Source of the DNA: Planctomycetales bacterium 10988
Lineage (GTDB): Bacteria; Planctomycetota; Planctomycetia; Pirellulales; Pb10988
NCBI GenBank assembly: GCA_009664345.1
Contig: CP043547.1
Span: forward strand, 1,922,001-1,986,000
Length of the DNA: 64,000 bases
Reading direction: 5' to 3'
Below are positions 42,353-51,042 of this stretch, one piece after another; the stretch's first letter is position 1; each line of letters opens with the position of its first letter. A model generated the notes under the pieces. That model did no database searches. It saw only the letters and a program-made list of their open reading frames with translations, and was not told the DNA's origin. Position numbers and translations under genes: made by a program.

Positions 42353-44191
42353 GTGAATGCCTCACAATCTTGGCCTTGGGTAAATCCTTTCTTGCTGGCG
42401 TTCTCTCTTTTGGCAGGAGGCTCGCCCTCTTTGATTGCCCTCGCGGCGGAGCTCCCTCTGTTGGAATGCTTGCCTGAAGGGGCCGCTGCGTATGTGGAAG
42501 TCGAGGAACTTCCGCAAAACTGGAAGCGGCTGCAATCGCATCCCTTGGCCCAGCGGATTCGCAACTTTTCCGTGTGGAAATCTTGGTCGCAGACGAATCT
42601 CGATGCCACCGAAGACCTCTTCGTGAAAGCCAGCGAACAACTACAAACGGACCCGGATCAACTACTCAACGAAGTCCTCGGAGGGTCGTTTGCCTTTGCC
42701 GTCTGGCCACCGGAGCAGGGGGAAGAAGACCGCACGCCCCGAGTCCTTTTCTTGCTCGAATCGCCTGATGCAGAACTTCTCAAGCAGACCGTCGAGCGTT
42801 GGCAGGCCCTGTATACGAAGGGGCTTTTCCTCAAGGCACGCACTTCAAGCATCGAAAGCATCCCCTATTCCCGCTATCGGGCACGCCGTTTAGGCAAGCC
42901 GGTCACCGAATATATCACGGTCCTTGGCTCGCAGGCCTTTATTGCCAACGACGAATCCCTTCTGCGAGACACGATTCTCTGTGCGATTCAATCGTCCAAT
43001 GCGCCTCATCGTTGGATTGAAAACGACGCCGTTCGGGAAACGTATGCCTCCGGTTTGTCGGCGGCTCAAGTCCGCTGTTTACTTGATCCCGTTCAAACAC
43101 AACGCATTACCGAACCTGAGCTTCAAACCAGCACTACCGCTGATATCTGGGCAAAGCAACAGGAGCTGTCTTCCGCAGAACCTGAGCCCGCTCAGTCCCG
43201 CCCCGGTCCCAAACCGTGGCAGGAAGAACCGTTCTTGCAAGACCTCGACCTCTTGGGCTTTTCCCTGCAAACGGAAGAAAATCGCATTCTAGCCCGAGGA
43301 TATTTGCATCTCACGAAAGAAGCACATTCGGACTGGCTTCCTTTTGGCAAGCCGCTCGACCTCTCCCGCGGCTTTCCGAAAGAGGCCTTCCTTGCTCATA
43401 CCGGACGCTTCAACATCCCGTTCTTGTACAACAAATGGAGGCAACATCTCAGCCCCAAAGAACAGGAAGAGTTGGAAAAATTCTGGGCCCTCTCGATAGC
43501 ATTCTTAAATGGTCTTGATCCGGAAGAGGAATTCTTTGCCCGCTTAGGACCGGTCGTTGGCTCGTTTGTTCTTCCTGCCGAGATGGAGGAAAGCCGCATT
43601 CTTCCCTTCGACTGGGCCGCTTATGTCGAGATCCCGGAAGAGGATACGTTCTATCGGGAGACGCTGGAAAGTGCCGCTGCCTCGCTCCTGCGGGTCTTTG
43701 CCCTCTCGCAAAATGCCGAGCATCCCGAGAACCCGGCGGTGGTGAAAACCCGCTCGCTCCTCGAACATCACCAAGTCACCTGGGTCGAGGGATTGCGGCC
43801 GCTTCCCTCGCATTGGCAACTGAGCTTCACACTGATGCCGCGTTTTTTCTATCTCAGTTCCAATCCTGAATTTCTCGCTTCCCGAATCGAAGACTCGTTC
43901 AATCGCGAGAATTTCTCGCAGTGGAGCGATTTTCTCGCCGATCCGCAACAAGAAGTTCATGAAGTGACGCTGATCAACTTTGCCGCTTTTCGTAAACACT
44001 TCGAAGAAAACGAGGCGAATTATGCCAAAGTGATGGAGAAACTCCGCAAGATCGACGATTCAAAAATTGATCGTATCCTCTTGCAAATTAAAGAGTTATC
44101 CAGCTTGGCTGACCAAGTAATGCTCTGGCAGGCAATGGAAGACGCCGGGATGTCGCTTCAATTGGAAATCGCTTTGGATACGACCAACTGA
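42353..44191 (+). CDS. secreted protein of unknown function
   Basis: The 612-residue product begins at GTG with an N-terminal signal-like segment (WPWVNPFLLAFSLLAGGSPSLIALAAEL). The mature part is rich in Glu, Leu and Phe, and the domain LLECLPEGAAAYVEVEEL at its start resembles secreted planctomycete proteins with a DUF3352-like feel (a guess). No catalytic motif is seen. It follows the sigma/anti-sigma pair with a gap of about 60 nt, so it may be an output or partner of that system. Confidence 0.62.
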   Translation: MNASQSWPWVNPFLLAFSLLAGGSPSLIALAAELPLLECLPEGAAAYVEVEELPQNWKRLQSHPLAQRIRNFSVWKSWSQTNLDATEDLFVKASEQLQTDPDQLLNEVLGGSFAFAVWPPEQGEEDRTPRVLFLLESPDAELLKQTVERWQALYTKGLFLKARTSSIESIPYSRYRARRLGKPVTEYITVLGSQAFIANDESLLRDTILCAIQSSNAPHRWIENDAVRETYASGLSAAQVRCLLDPVQTQRITEPELQTSTTADIWAKQQELSSAEPEPAQSRPGPKPWQEEPFLQDLDLLGFSLQTEENRILARGYLHLTKEAHSDWLPFGKPLDLSRGFPKEAFLAHTGRFNIPFLYNKWRQHLSPKEQEELEKFWALSIAFLNGLDPEEEFFARLGPVVGSFVLPAEMEESRILPFDWAAYVEIPEEDTFYRETLESAAASLLRVFALSQNAEHPENPAVVKTRSLLEHHQVTWVEGLRPLPSHWQLSFTLMPRFFYLSSNPEFLASRIEDSFNRENFSQWSDFLADPQQEVHEVTLINFAAFRKHFEENEANYAKVMEKLRKIDDSKIDRILLQIKELSSLADQVMLWQAMEDAGMSLQLEIALDTTN

Positions 44192-44372
44192 GCCATTCCA
44201 TCAATCGCTGAAACACTGCGACTCAGAAAACAGAAAAGTTTAGCTAATCCTAATTTTTTCTCAAAATTTCCTATCTTTAACCAAAATAGCGGGAATACTT
44301 AAAACGAAGGAGAAAGTTTTTACGTCAAGGCCGACAATCACGCCCAACGCTCTAATCCGATGGAGTGAGATT

Positions 44373-44660
44373 GTGACTCAATCTTTGAAAAGCACCCACG
44401 TTCCCGCCCCCCACTCGACCGGTTCCCTGCAACGTGCCGATTCGGCCGTTGAGGCAGAGAGCAATCTTCGCTCCCGCCGCCGCATGATCGATCCCACCAC
44501 TTGCGAGCGGGATTATTCCGACGATGAAGTTGAATTCATGCGGGCTCTCGATGATTACAAACGAGCCAGCGGGCGAAAATTCCCCACCTGTAGCGAAGTC
44601 TTGGAAGTGATTCGCGGGCTGGGATATCGCAAAGGAAATGAAATCGCGTCGTATTCCTAA
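44373..44660 (+). CDS. small protein of unknown function
   Basis: The 95-residue product starts at GTG with GGAG 8 nt upstream. A central [53 protein letters not shown] region looks like a compact helical domain common in planctomycetes (from memory). A strong terminator follows about 45 nt after the stop codon. Confidence 0.6.
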   Translation: MTQSLKSTHVPAPHSTGSLQRADSAVEAESNLRSRRRMIDPTTCERDYSDDEVEFMRALDDYKRASGRKFPTCSEVLEVIRGLGYRKGNEIASYS

Positions 44661-44704
44661 TCGGAATCGCCTTCTTTTTGAGGCAAATTCCTGCATAGAA
44701 CGAG

Positions 44705-44760
44705 AAAAGTCACTTGAGCCGGGAAGTTCGTTGATTTTCCAACTCAAGTGACTTTTTGAT
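44705..44760. terminator. strong bidirectional terminator
   Basis: A perfect 14-bp stem, AAAAGTCACTTGAG (44705-44718) with CTCAAGTGACTTTT (44743-44756), encloses a 24-nt loop and has T runs outside on both strands. It separates the plus-strand small gene from the minus-strand kinase. Confidence 0.9.
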
Positions 44761-44784
44761 TTTTAGGTGGAGATAGAGAATCTA

Positions 44785-45996
44785 TTAGGAATGCGAAGTA
44801 TCCTCGGACAGTCGATAACTGACGACTCCTCGATAATGGAAGGCTCGCCATTTCTTCCCAGCAGGAGCAGGTTCACCGGTTTCAGGGTGGACCGCATGGC
44901 TGTTGCTATCTTCACGATCCAGGACAGAAGACTTGGATGCTTCAGGGGAGTTGTTGCTTCCAGTGCTGACGGAGGAACCTCCGGAGAAAACGCGTTGCAA
45001 CAATTTCAACGAACTAAGACCGACCTTTGAACCCGTGGACGTGCCCATTCCGGGGGAATTGTTTTGTTTTTCTTCCTGCTGATTTTCAAAGTATGCGGAA
45101 TAAATCAACTGGCAATCACGGCAAACTTCCATGGCGGTTTGAGGGCGATCCTCAGGTCGCTTGCTCATCATTCTGAAGATTAAATCGCTTAATTCCGGAT
45201 GAATGGCAGGATTGTAATCGTTGACATTAGGAACGGGGTTGTTTACGACCTTTCGAAGTTGAATGCGAGGATTTGAGCCTTCAAAAGGTCGGCGTTCGGT
45301 CAACGCAAAGAACATGCAAGCCCCTAACGAGTAGATATCCGTGCGGGTATCCACGTAGTCTCCTTTAATCGTTTCCGGAGACATATAAGCTGGCGTTCCC
45401 ACGGAGCCCCGCTTTACCCCTTCGTCGGAAGTCGGATCGGAGATGAAGCCAAAATCTCCAATGCGGATGTTGGATTCTTCGTAAAACAAGTTCGCAGGGG
45501 ACAGATCGCGATGAATGATTCCTTGTTCATGTAACTCATGCAGCCCACCTGCCAAATGATAAAGGACGTTCAAGGCCGTTTGCGTATCGAAGCGGCCGCT
45601 ATCGAGAATATATTGACGCAGATCGCCGTGCATCAATTTCATGGCCAAGTAGAGCTTGCCCCCGATTTCTCCGACATCATAAATCGGAACCAAATTCGGA
45701 TGCTCAAGCTGAGCCATACAGCGAGCTTCCTCCATGAAATGTTTCTTTTGTTTCTCCAGGTCCCCACCTCGGGGAGAAAGCACTTTAATGGCAACTTCCC
45801 GTTGCAAACCTTGATGAACTCCTTGAAAGACCACGCCCGATGCCCCGCTGCCCAATTGCCGGGTAATCAAATATTGGCCCCAATTGATGGGAAATTTACT
45901 CGAAGATTGCTTCGCTGCTGGTCTGGTTGAACCAAGTCCCGCTCGACTGTCGAATTGTGGTTTTTCCATGGAAGTACTACTGTTAAGCATGGGCAT
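44785..45996 (-). CDS. Ser/Thr protein kinase, PknB-type
   Basis: The kinase domain spans about residues 40-310 of 403. It shows GSGASGVVF (glycine loop), Lys71 in VAIKVL, Glu90, the catalytic loop HRDLSPANLF (Asp164, Asn169), DFG at 181-183 and GTPAYMSPE. The catalytic-loop Lys (HRDLK) is Ser here, which is unusual among Hanks-type Ser/Thr kinases. The C-terminal 80 residues are Ser/Gly-rich with no transmembrane helix or sensor domain, so the enzyme is likely cytoplasmic. AGGTGA lies just before the ATG. Neighbours give no clue to targets. Confidence 0.9.
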   Translation of the reverse strand: MPMLNSSTSMEKPQFDSRAGLGSTRPAAKQSSSKFPINWGQYLITRQLGSGASGVVFQGVHQGLQREVAIKVLSPRGGDLEKQKKHFMEEARCMAQLEHPNLVPIYDVGEIGGKLYLAMKLMHGDLRQYILDSGRFDTQTALNVLYHLAGGLHELHEQGIIHRDLSPANLFYEESNIRIGDFGFISDPTSDEGVKRGSVGTPAYMSPETIKGDYVDTRTDIYSLGACMFFALTERRPFEGSNPRIQLRKVVNNPVPNVNDYNPAIHPELSDLIFRMMSKRPEDRPQTAMEVCRDCQLIYSAYFENQQEEKQNNSPGMGTSTGSKVGLSSLKLLQRVFSGGSSVSTGSNNSPEASKSSVLDREDSNSHAVHPETGEPAPAGKKWRAFHYRGVVSYRLSEDTSHS

Positions 45997-46639
45997 CGTA
46001 TCACCTAGAAGGCTAAAGAAATGTGTTTTTCACTTTTTCCAATCATTGAGAGCTACGGTGGGATAACGAGCGGTACTCGTTCGTAGGGTATCTCAGTTAT
46101 AATGAGAAAAATCTATCTGACATCTAGAAGATTCCTCTCTTCAGACCGGGAAAAACACCCCTTCTTAGGCAGGGAGAACAAAGGTACAAATTGACTAGAT
46201 TAAATAGAAATACAAACGAAATCGAATAAGAAGCCTTCATTTTTAAACGTGGACGTTGCTCAACTTCCACAAGAGAAAGAGAAGGTTCTGAAGCTTCAGT
46301 GTAGATACGGTTAAGACGTCACTTTGGATGAAAAGTTTTCGAAAATTCTCTTCTTTCGCCATTTTCACCGATCCTCTTCATCCCTCACTTCCAAGAAACA
46401 AGGATTTCCGAGAGTTGATCTTGCTGGAAATTGCCAGGCGTGTTATTCTCCTCCGCGCGCTCGGCTGCAGGCCCACTGTCAGCAATCCGAAGCATTTCAG
46501 ACAGCCAAGGACGGTTGACACCTGAAATTGCTTCCCGCAGACCACTTCAAAGGGAGTGACCTTCATCATGTTCGCGAAATCCACAGAATCGAAAGGCGAT
46601 CGAGCGACGATTTGCCCCAGCGAATCGAAGGGTTTTCGC
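45997..46639. other. divergent intergenic region, kinase/TPR lipoprotein
   Basis: This is an AT-rich region of about 640 bp. A perfect 6-bp dyad (AACGAG-cggta-CTCGTT) lies at 46065-46081, close to TATAAT at 46098-46103 (plus strand), which lacks a convincing -35. No gene is supported. Confidence 0.4.
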
Positions 46640-47401
46640 ATGCGCGGAAGGCTTCACTTCGTTGCGTTTCTCGGAATGCTCTGTTGTGGGATGGTTTCGC
46701 TGGGGTGTAATGGGTTTCGCTCGCAAGGGATGAACTCCGAAGGAACCCGCTTTTATCAACAAGGGAACTTCCAAGCCGCCAATCAACGCTTTTTGCAGGC
46801 GATTCAAATCGATCCGGAAAATGCCGACGGCTATTACAATCTCGGGGCGACCTATCACCAACTCGCCCGGCAGTCGCAACAGGCCGCTAATTACGATTTG
46901 GCCGAAGATTATTACAATCGCTGCTTGGACCGAAACGGTGATCATGTCGAATGTTATCGTGCTTTGGCCGTGATGCTGGTCGAGCGTGGACGTTCGGAAG
47001 ACGCCAACCGCCTCATGCAAGGATGGCTTCAACGCTCCCCGACTTTGGCCGATGCCAGGGTGGAATACGCCCGACTCTTGGAAGAATTCAGCGAACCGGA
47101 CCGCTCCAAACAACTGTTGGAAGAAGCCCTGCTGATCGATCCTCGGCACCCTAGGGCCTTGGCAGCGCTCGGAAATCTCTACGAAAAATCTGGCGATCCG
47201 CAGCAGCAAATTCAAGCCTTACAACTTTATGAACGTTCGCTGGCCTCCAATAATCTCCAACCGGCCTTGGCCCAACGCGTTGCCTCGTTGCGTTCTTCTC
47301 TGGGTGGCTTCCAATTTGGAACGAACACTTTGCCAGGCAACCCCAACCCGAACACCAGGGTTGTGAATACCCCTCCGAACGCCTATCCGGGCCGTCAATA
47401 G
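46640..47401 (+). CDS. TPR-repeat protein, probably secreted or lipidated
   Basis: The start at 46640 is preferred because GAAGGG lies 7 nt upstream and a signal peptide (MRGRLHFVAFLGMLCCGMV) follows; upstream in-frame starts at 46568 and 46556 would bury it. The cysteine in VSLGCNG could be lipidated, although the box is not ideal. Four or more tetratricopeptide repeats follow (GTRFYQQGNFQAANQRFLQAIQIDPENADGYYNLGATYHQLA, AEDYYNRCL, and others). They probably mediate protein interactions at the envelope. The C-terminus is Asn/Pro-rich. Confidence 0.78.
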   Translation: MRGRLHFVAFLGMLCCGMVSLGCNGFRSQGMNSEGTRFYQQGNFQAANQRFLQAIQIDPENADGYYNLGATYHQLARQSQQAANYDLAEDYYNRCLDRNGDHVECYRALAVMLVERGRSEDANRLMQGWLQRSPTLADARVEYARLLEEFSEPDRSKQLLEEALLIDPRHPRALAALGNLYEKSGDPQQQIQALQLYERSLASNNLQPALAQRVASLRSSLGGFQFGTNTLPGNPNPNTRVVNTPPNAYPGRQ

Positions 47402-47793
47402 CCCTTTCCCCTTGAAAGCAGGGTTTTTGTTTCGCAGGGATAGTTTCGTGATTTCTTCCCTGTTGCTTCGTTAAAAACCCTTTATATTAAGAAGTCTTGC
47501 TGATTTTGATTTGTGGCCCCTCCTGACTTCCTCGCCTTGGGAACCTGCGATCCCTGCAATTTGTTCAATGCAGTCAATCCTTTGCTTAATAGAATTTGAA
47601 GGTGCGTCAAGCTGTCCCATCGCCAAAGAGGGGACCACGCATTACAATACAAGTTCTTTTAAAAAATTGGCTAGGCCACATGGTTTTCTTCCGGCAAACG
47701 GTCCCCGTTTTTCCCGGTCAATGTTGACAATTAGATTAAACGTTCATTCAATCATCCCCTTCCTACCAGTCTGAGCCTACAAGGGAGCAACTC
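47402..47793 (+). other. leader of the aminotransferase gene
   Basis: The only supported element in this 392-bp stretch is the promoter candidate at 47724-47752 and the AAGGGAG ribosome-binding site near 47780. No gene is convincing. Confidence 0.4.
47724..47752 (+). promoter_or_regulatory. promoter candidate for the class V aminotransferase
   Basis: TTGACA (47724-47729) and TTCAAT (47747-47752) are separated by 17 nt, about 40 nt upstream of the start codon. Confidence 0.55.
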
Positions 47794-48951
47794 ATGCCTA
47801 AAAATCGTTTGATGACTCCGGGCCCCACGCAAGTCCCGGAAAATGCCCGTTTAGCTCTCGCTCGCGAGATCATTCACCACCGTACTCCCGAAGCCCGCCA
47901 ATGGCTCGCCGAAGCCCTGGATGGGTTGAAGTATGTTTTTCAAACCAAAGGGGATGTGATTGTCATTTCCTGTTCCGGCACCGGAGCGATGGAAGCCGCC
48001 GTCGTGAATACCGTTCCGGCAGGTGGAAAGATGATCGTTCTCGATGCTGGCCGCTTCGCTCATCGTTGGGCGGAAGTCGGCGAAGCCTACGGTTTGGAAG
48101 TGGTCTGCTTGGATGTTCCTTGGGGCGAAGCGGTCAATCCCGAAGATGTTGCCAGCTTGCTCGAACAACACCCTGACGCCGCGATTGTTTGCGGAACTCT
48201 GCAAGAAACCAGCACCGGGGTCGCTCATCCCATCCAAGAGATTGCCCAAGTCGTCACTCCGACGAATGCCCTGTTCTTGGTCGATGCCATCAGTGGAGCC
48301 GGGGTGCAAGAGGTCCACGTCGACGATTGGGGCATTGATATGCTCGTCGTTGGCTCGCAAAAAGCCTTGATGTTGCCACCGGGCCTGGCGTTTTTGACCG
48401 TCAGCGAAGCCGCTTGGGAAAAGATCAATGCCCACAAAGCGAAGGCTTTTTACTTCGATCTGAAATCGTACAAGAAAAAATTAGGCGATCCAGACACGCC
48501 GTTCACTCCCGCCCACACCCTGGTTGCCGCCCTCAATGAAAACCTGAAAGCCATCAAAGAAGAGGGAATCGAAACCATCTGGCAACGAGGCCGCACTTTG
48601 GCCGCTGCCACCCGAGCTGGCGTGCAAGCCTTGGGCTTGGAACTCTTCGCCGCTCGCCCGGCCGATGGGGTCACTTCTGTGAAAATCCCCGAAGGCGTCG
48701 ATGGCGGAGCCTTGCTCAAAGACCTAGAAAAGAAATACGGCGTCAAAGTCGCCGGCGGACAAGCCCACCTCAAAGGGAAGATCTTCCGCATTGCTCACTT
48801 AGGGATCGTCGATGAACTCGATATCATCGGCACCATTGCCGCTTTGGAAATGGTCCTGGATGCCCATGGCTACAAGGTCGAACTCGGGGCCGGTGTCGCT
48901 GCCGCCCAACGCGTGATGACCTCTGAATCCGCCGCCGTGGCAACTGCCTAA
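47794..48951 (+). CDS. class V aminotransferase, serine-pathway type
   Basis: The 385-residue PLP enzyme has Lys190 in VVGSQKALMLPPG, SCSGTGAMEAAVVN near the phosphate site, and DAISGAGV. It belongs to the alanine-glyoxylate/serine-pyruvate branch (the soluble-hydrogenase subunit-like group) rather than to SerC. Its position directly upstream of serA in the same direction suggests it supplies the transaminase step (3-phosphohydroxypyruvate to phosphoserine) of serine synthesis; this is an inference. AAGGGAG lies 8 nt before the ATG. A terminator and an 80-bp repeat separate it from serA. Confidence 0.87.
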   Translation: MPKNRLMTPGPTQVPENARLALAREIIHHRTPEARQWLAEALDGLKYVFQTKGDVIVISCSGTGAMEAAVVNTVPAGGKMIVLDAGRFAHRWAEVGEAYGLEVVCLDVPWGEAVNPEDVASLLEQHPDAAIVCGTLQETSTGVAHPIQEIAQVVTPTNALFLVDAISGAGVQEVHVDDWGIDMLVVGSQKALMLPPGLAFLTVSEAAWEKINAHKAKAFYFDLKSYKKKLGDPDTPFTPAHTLVAALNENLKAIKEEGIETIWQRGRTLAAATRAGVQALGLELFAARPADGVTSVKIPEGVDGGALLKDLEKKYGVKVAGGQAHLKGKIFRIAHLGIVDELDIIGTIAALEMVLDAHGYKVELGAGVAAAQRVMTSESAAVATA

Positions 48952-48976
48952 GCTGCTGATTTCAACAAAGATTGAA

Positions 48977-49009
48977 AAGCTCGTCCAGTTCGCTGGCCGG
49001 GCTTTTTTT
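48977..49009 (+). terminator. terminator after the class V aminotransferase
   Basis: A 12-bp stem with one mismatch and one G-U pair (48977-48988 with 48993-49004) closes on a TTCG tetraloop and is followed by seven T bases. Confidence 0.85.
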
Positions 49010-49053
49010 CTGTTTCCTCTGTATTTGTTATTAAGAGTTTTAGCTTCAAACCA

Positions 49054-49132
49054 AGAGCAGTGGTCAAAACCTGACAGAAAGGAAAAACACTTAGTAAAAG
49101 TGGCTCTCAAGAAACTTTTAACCACAAACTCT
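49054..49132 (+). repeat. dispersed 80-bp inverted-repeat element, copy 2
   Basis: The ends are AGAGCAGTGGTCAAAAC and ACTTTTAACCACAAACTCT. The interior matches the other two copies, e.g. AAAAGTGGCTCTCAA against AAAAGTGACTCCCAA in copy 1. It lies between the aminotransferase terminator and serA. The pairing of the ends has one mismatch. Confidence 0.78.
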
Positions 49133-49243
49133 AAAAAACTCCCCGTCCGCAACCCTTTTGCTAATCGAGCTCTTGCGGTATTCTGAGGACTTTTCCCACC
49201 TCTTTCATCAACCCCCCAGCAAGTGCTGAAGGAACGCAAGGTT

Positions 49244-50866
49244 ATGGCACGTGTAGTTATTCTTGATAATCTGGCCCAAGAAGGACTTGATCTCCTCAAT
49301 CAGGCGGAAGGGATCGAAGTCGAGGTCCACACCGGACTGAAAGGTGAAGAACTTCGTCAAACACTTCAACAATATGATGGGGCCATCTGTCGTAGTGGAG
49401 TCAAGCTGTTCGCGGATGTGTTAGAAGGCAATCAACGGCTCAAAGCGATCGTCCGAGCGGGTGTCGGAACGGACAACATCGACGACAAAACCGCCAAACA
49501 ACAGGGCATCATCGTGATGAATACCCCGGCGGGAAATACCCTCAGTACCGCCGAACACGCGATCGCGCTCATGTTGGGCCTTTCTCGAAATATTGCCCAA
49601 GCCAATCAAAGCCTTGTGGAAGGCCGTTGGGATCGCAAAAAATTCATGGGAACCCAAGTCGCTGGCAAGACACTTGGGGTCATCGGCCTGGGCCGCATTG
49701 GGCAAGCCGTCGCTCAACGGGCCATCGGCCTGGAAATGAAAGTCGTCGGCTTCGATCCTTTTCTTTCCAGCCAAAGGGCGAAAGAACTCGGCATTGAGAC
49801 CTACGAAACCGTCAAGGAGATTTTGCCACTGGTTGACTATTTGACCGTGCATACTCCGTTGACGAACGAAACCCGCAACTTGATCGATATGGACGAGTTG
49901 GAAATCATCAAGCCTGGCGTCCGCTTGATCAACTGTGCCCGAGGCGGGATCTACAACGAAGCCGCCCTCGTCGAAGGTTTGAAACAAGGCAAAATCGGCG
50001 GCGTCGCTCTGGACGTTTATGAAAATGAACCTTGCACCGATAGCCCTCTCTTCGGCATGCCCGGCGTTTTGGCCACCCCTCACCTGGGAGCCAGCACCGA
50101 AGAAGCTCAAACCAATGTTGCGGTGGAAGCAGCGGAACTCTTGATCGACTTCTTCCAAACCGGAGCCATTAAACAATCGATCAATATGCCGGCGGTCGAT
50201 CCGAAAGTCCTTAAATCCCTCAAGGGTTATCTGGACCTCACCTATCGCCTTGGTCTCTTGCAATCGCAACTTTCCGCTTCGGCCCCGAGTGCGTTGCGAA
50301 TGACTTATCGCGGACAAATTGCCGAGAACGACACGAAGTTGCTCGATGCCGCCTTTGCCGCTGGCTATCTTTCGAACATTCTCGACAATCCCCCGAACTT
50401 GGTGAATTCCGAAGAAATTCTTCGTCAACGCGGGGTGGAACTCTCGGTTGATCGCCAAACGAAAGTCGGCGATTTTAGCTCCTTGGTCGCAGCCGAAGTG
50501 GTGACGGATAAAGGAAGCACCACTGTGGCAGGGACCGTCTTTGGGAACTCGATGGTTCGCTGGGTACGGTTGGATGATTTCCGCTTGGAAGCCTATCTCG
50601 ATGGGACCTTGCTGGTCTTCCATCATGAAGATGTCCCTGGAATCATTGGTTCGGTCGGAAACATCTTTGGCCGTCACGGCATCAACATTGCCCAAATGGC
50701 CGTGGGTCGTAGCAAGCCCGGCGCGGAAGCGATCGGGATTCTCAACCTTGATCAAGAGCCGACCGAAGAAGCGTTGCAGGAAGTTCTCCAACACGACAAG
50801 ATCAATACCTGCCAAGTCATTCAACTTCCTCCCGCTGGGGAGCTGCCGGATTGGCTCAGCAGCTAA
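49244..50866 (+). CDS. serA: D-3-phosphoglycerate dehydrogenase
   Basis: SerA oxidises 3-phosphoglycerate in the first step of serine synthesis. The start at 49244 gives 540 residues. The N-terminal substrate domain, NAD-binding GVIGLGRIGQAVAQRA, the NCARGG arginine loop, TPLTNETRNLID, the catalytic His in ATPHLGASTEEAQ, an intervening domain and the C-terminal ACT domain (VFHHEDVPGIIGSVGNIFGRHGINIAQMAVGRS) are all present. The long form with ACT is typical of actinobacterial and planctomycete SerA and is often serine-inhibited. The frame runs upstream to 49223, but those codons are not conserved. Confidence 0.96.
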   Translation: MARVVILDNLAQEGLDLLNQAEGIEVEVHTGLKGEELRQTLQQYDGAICRSGVKLFADVLEGNQRLKAIVRAGVGTDNIDDKTAKQQGIIVMNTPAGNTLSTAEHAIALMLGLSRNIAQANQSLVEGRWDRKKFMGTQVAGKTLGVIGLGRIGQAVAQRAIGLEMKVVGFDPFLSSQRAKELGIETYETVKEILPLVDYLTVHTPLTNETRNLIDMDELEIIKPGVRLINCARGGIYNEAALVEGLKQGKIGGVALDVYENEPCTDSPLFGMPGVLATPHLGASTEEAQTNVAVEAAELLIDFFQTGAIKQSINMPAVDPKVLKSLKGYLDLTYRLGLLQSQLSASAPSALRMTYRGQIAENDTKLLDAAFAAGYLSNILDNPPNLVNSEEILRQRGVELSVDRQTKVGDFSSLVAAEVVTDKGSTTVAGTVFGNSMVRWVRLDDFRLEAYLDGTLLVFHHEDVPGIIGSVGNIFGRHGINIAQMAVGRSKPGAEAIGILNLDQEPTEEALQEVLQHDKINTCQVIQLPPAGELPDWLSS

Positions 50867-50902
50867 ATCCTGATGGTTTCCTTAAGAATTCGCAAAGAAA
50901 AT

Positions 50903-50934
50903 CAGAACTCCCTGGCCAAGATCGGGGGGTTCTG
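50903..50934 (+). terminator. hairpin downstream of serA, weak terminator
   Basis: CAGAACTCCC (50903-50912) pairs with GGGGGTTCTG (50925-50934) with one G-U pair. No T tract follows, so termination is uncertain. Confidence 0.35.
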
Positions 50935-51042
50935 CCTACCGTTTGTCAGAGTGTTCTCCGCGAATTGTGAAAGCAATCCACGTAGCGAACACGAACTTTG
51001 TTCTCAACTCGGTTTTTCTATCCTCTGTTTTTGAGGTGATTT

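Noticed and set aside
49421-50824. A 467-codon open frame on the minus strand opposite serA
   Set aside because: It is the antisense shadow of a clearly functional serA, caused by codon composition. No domain or start signal is visible.
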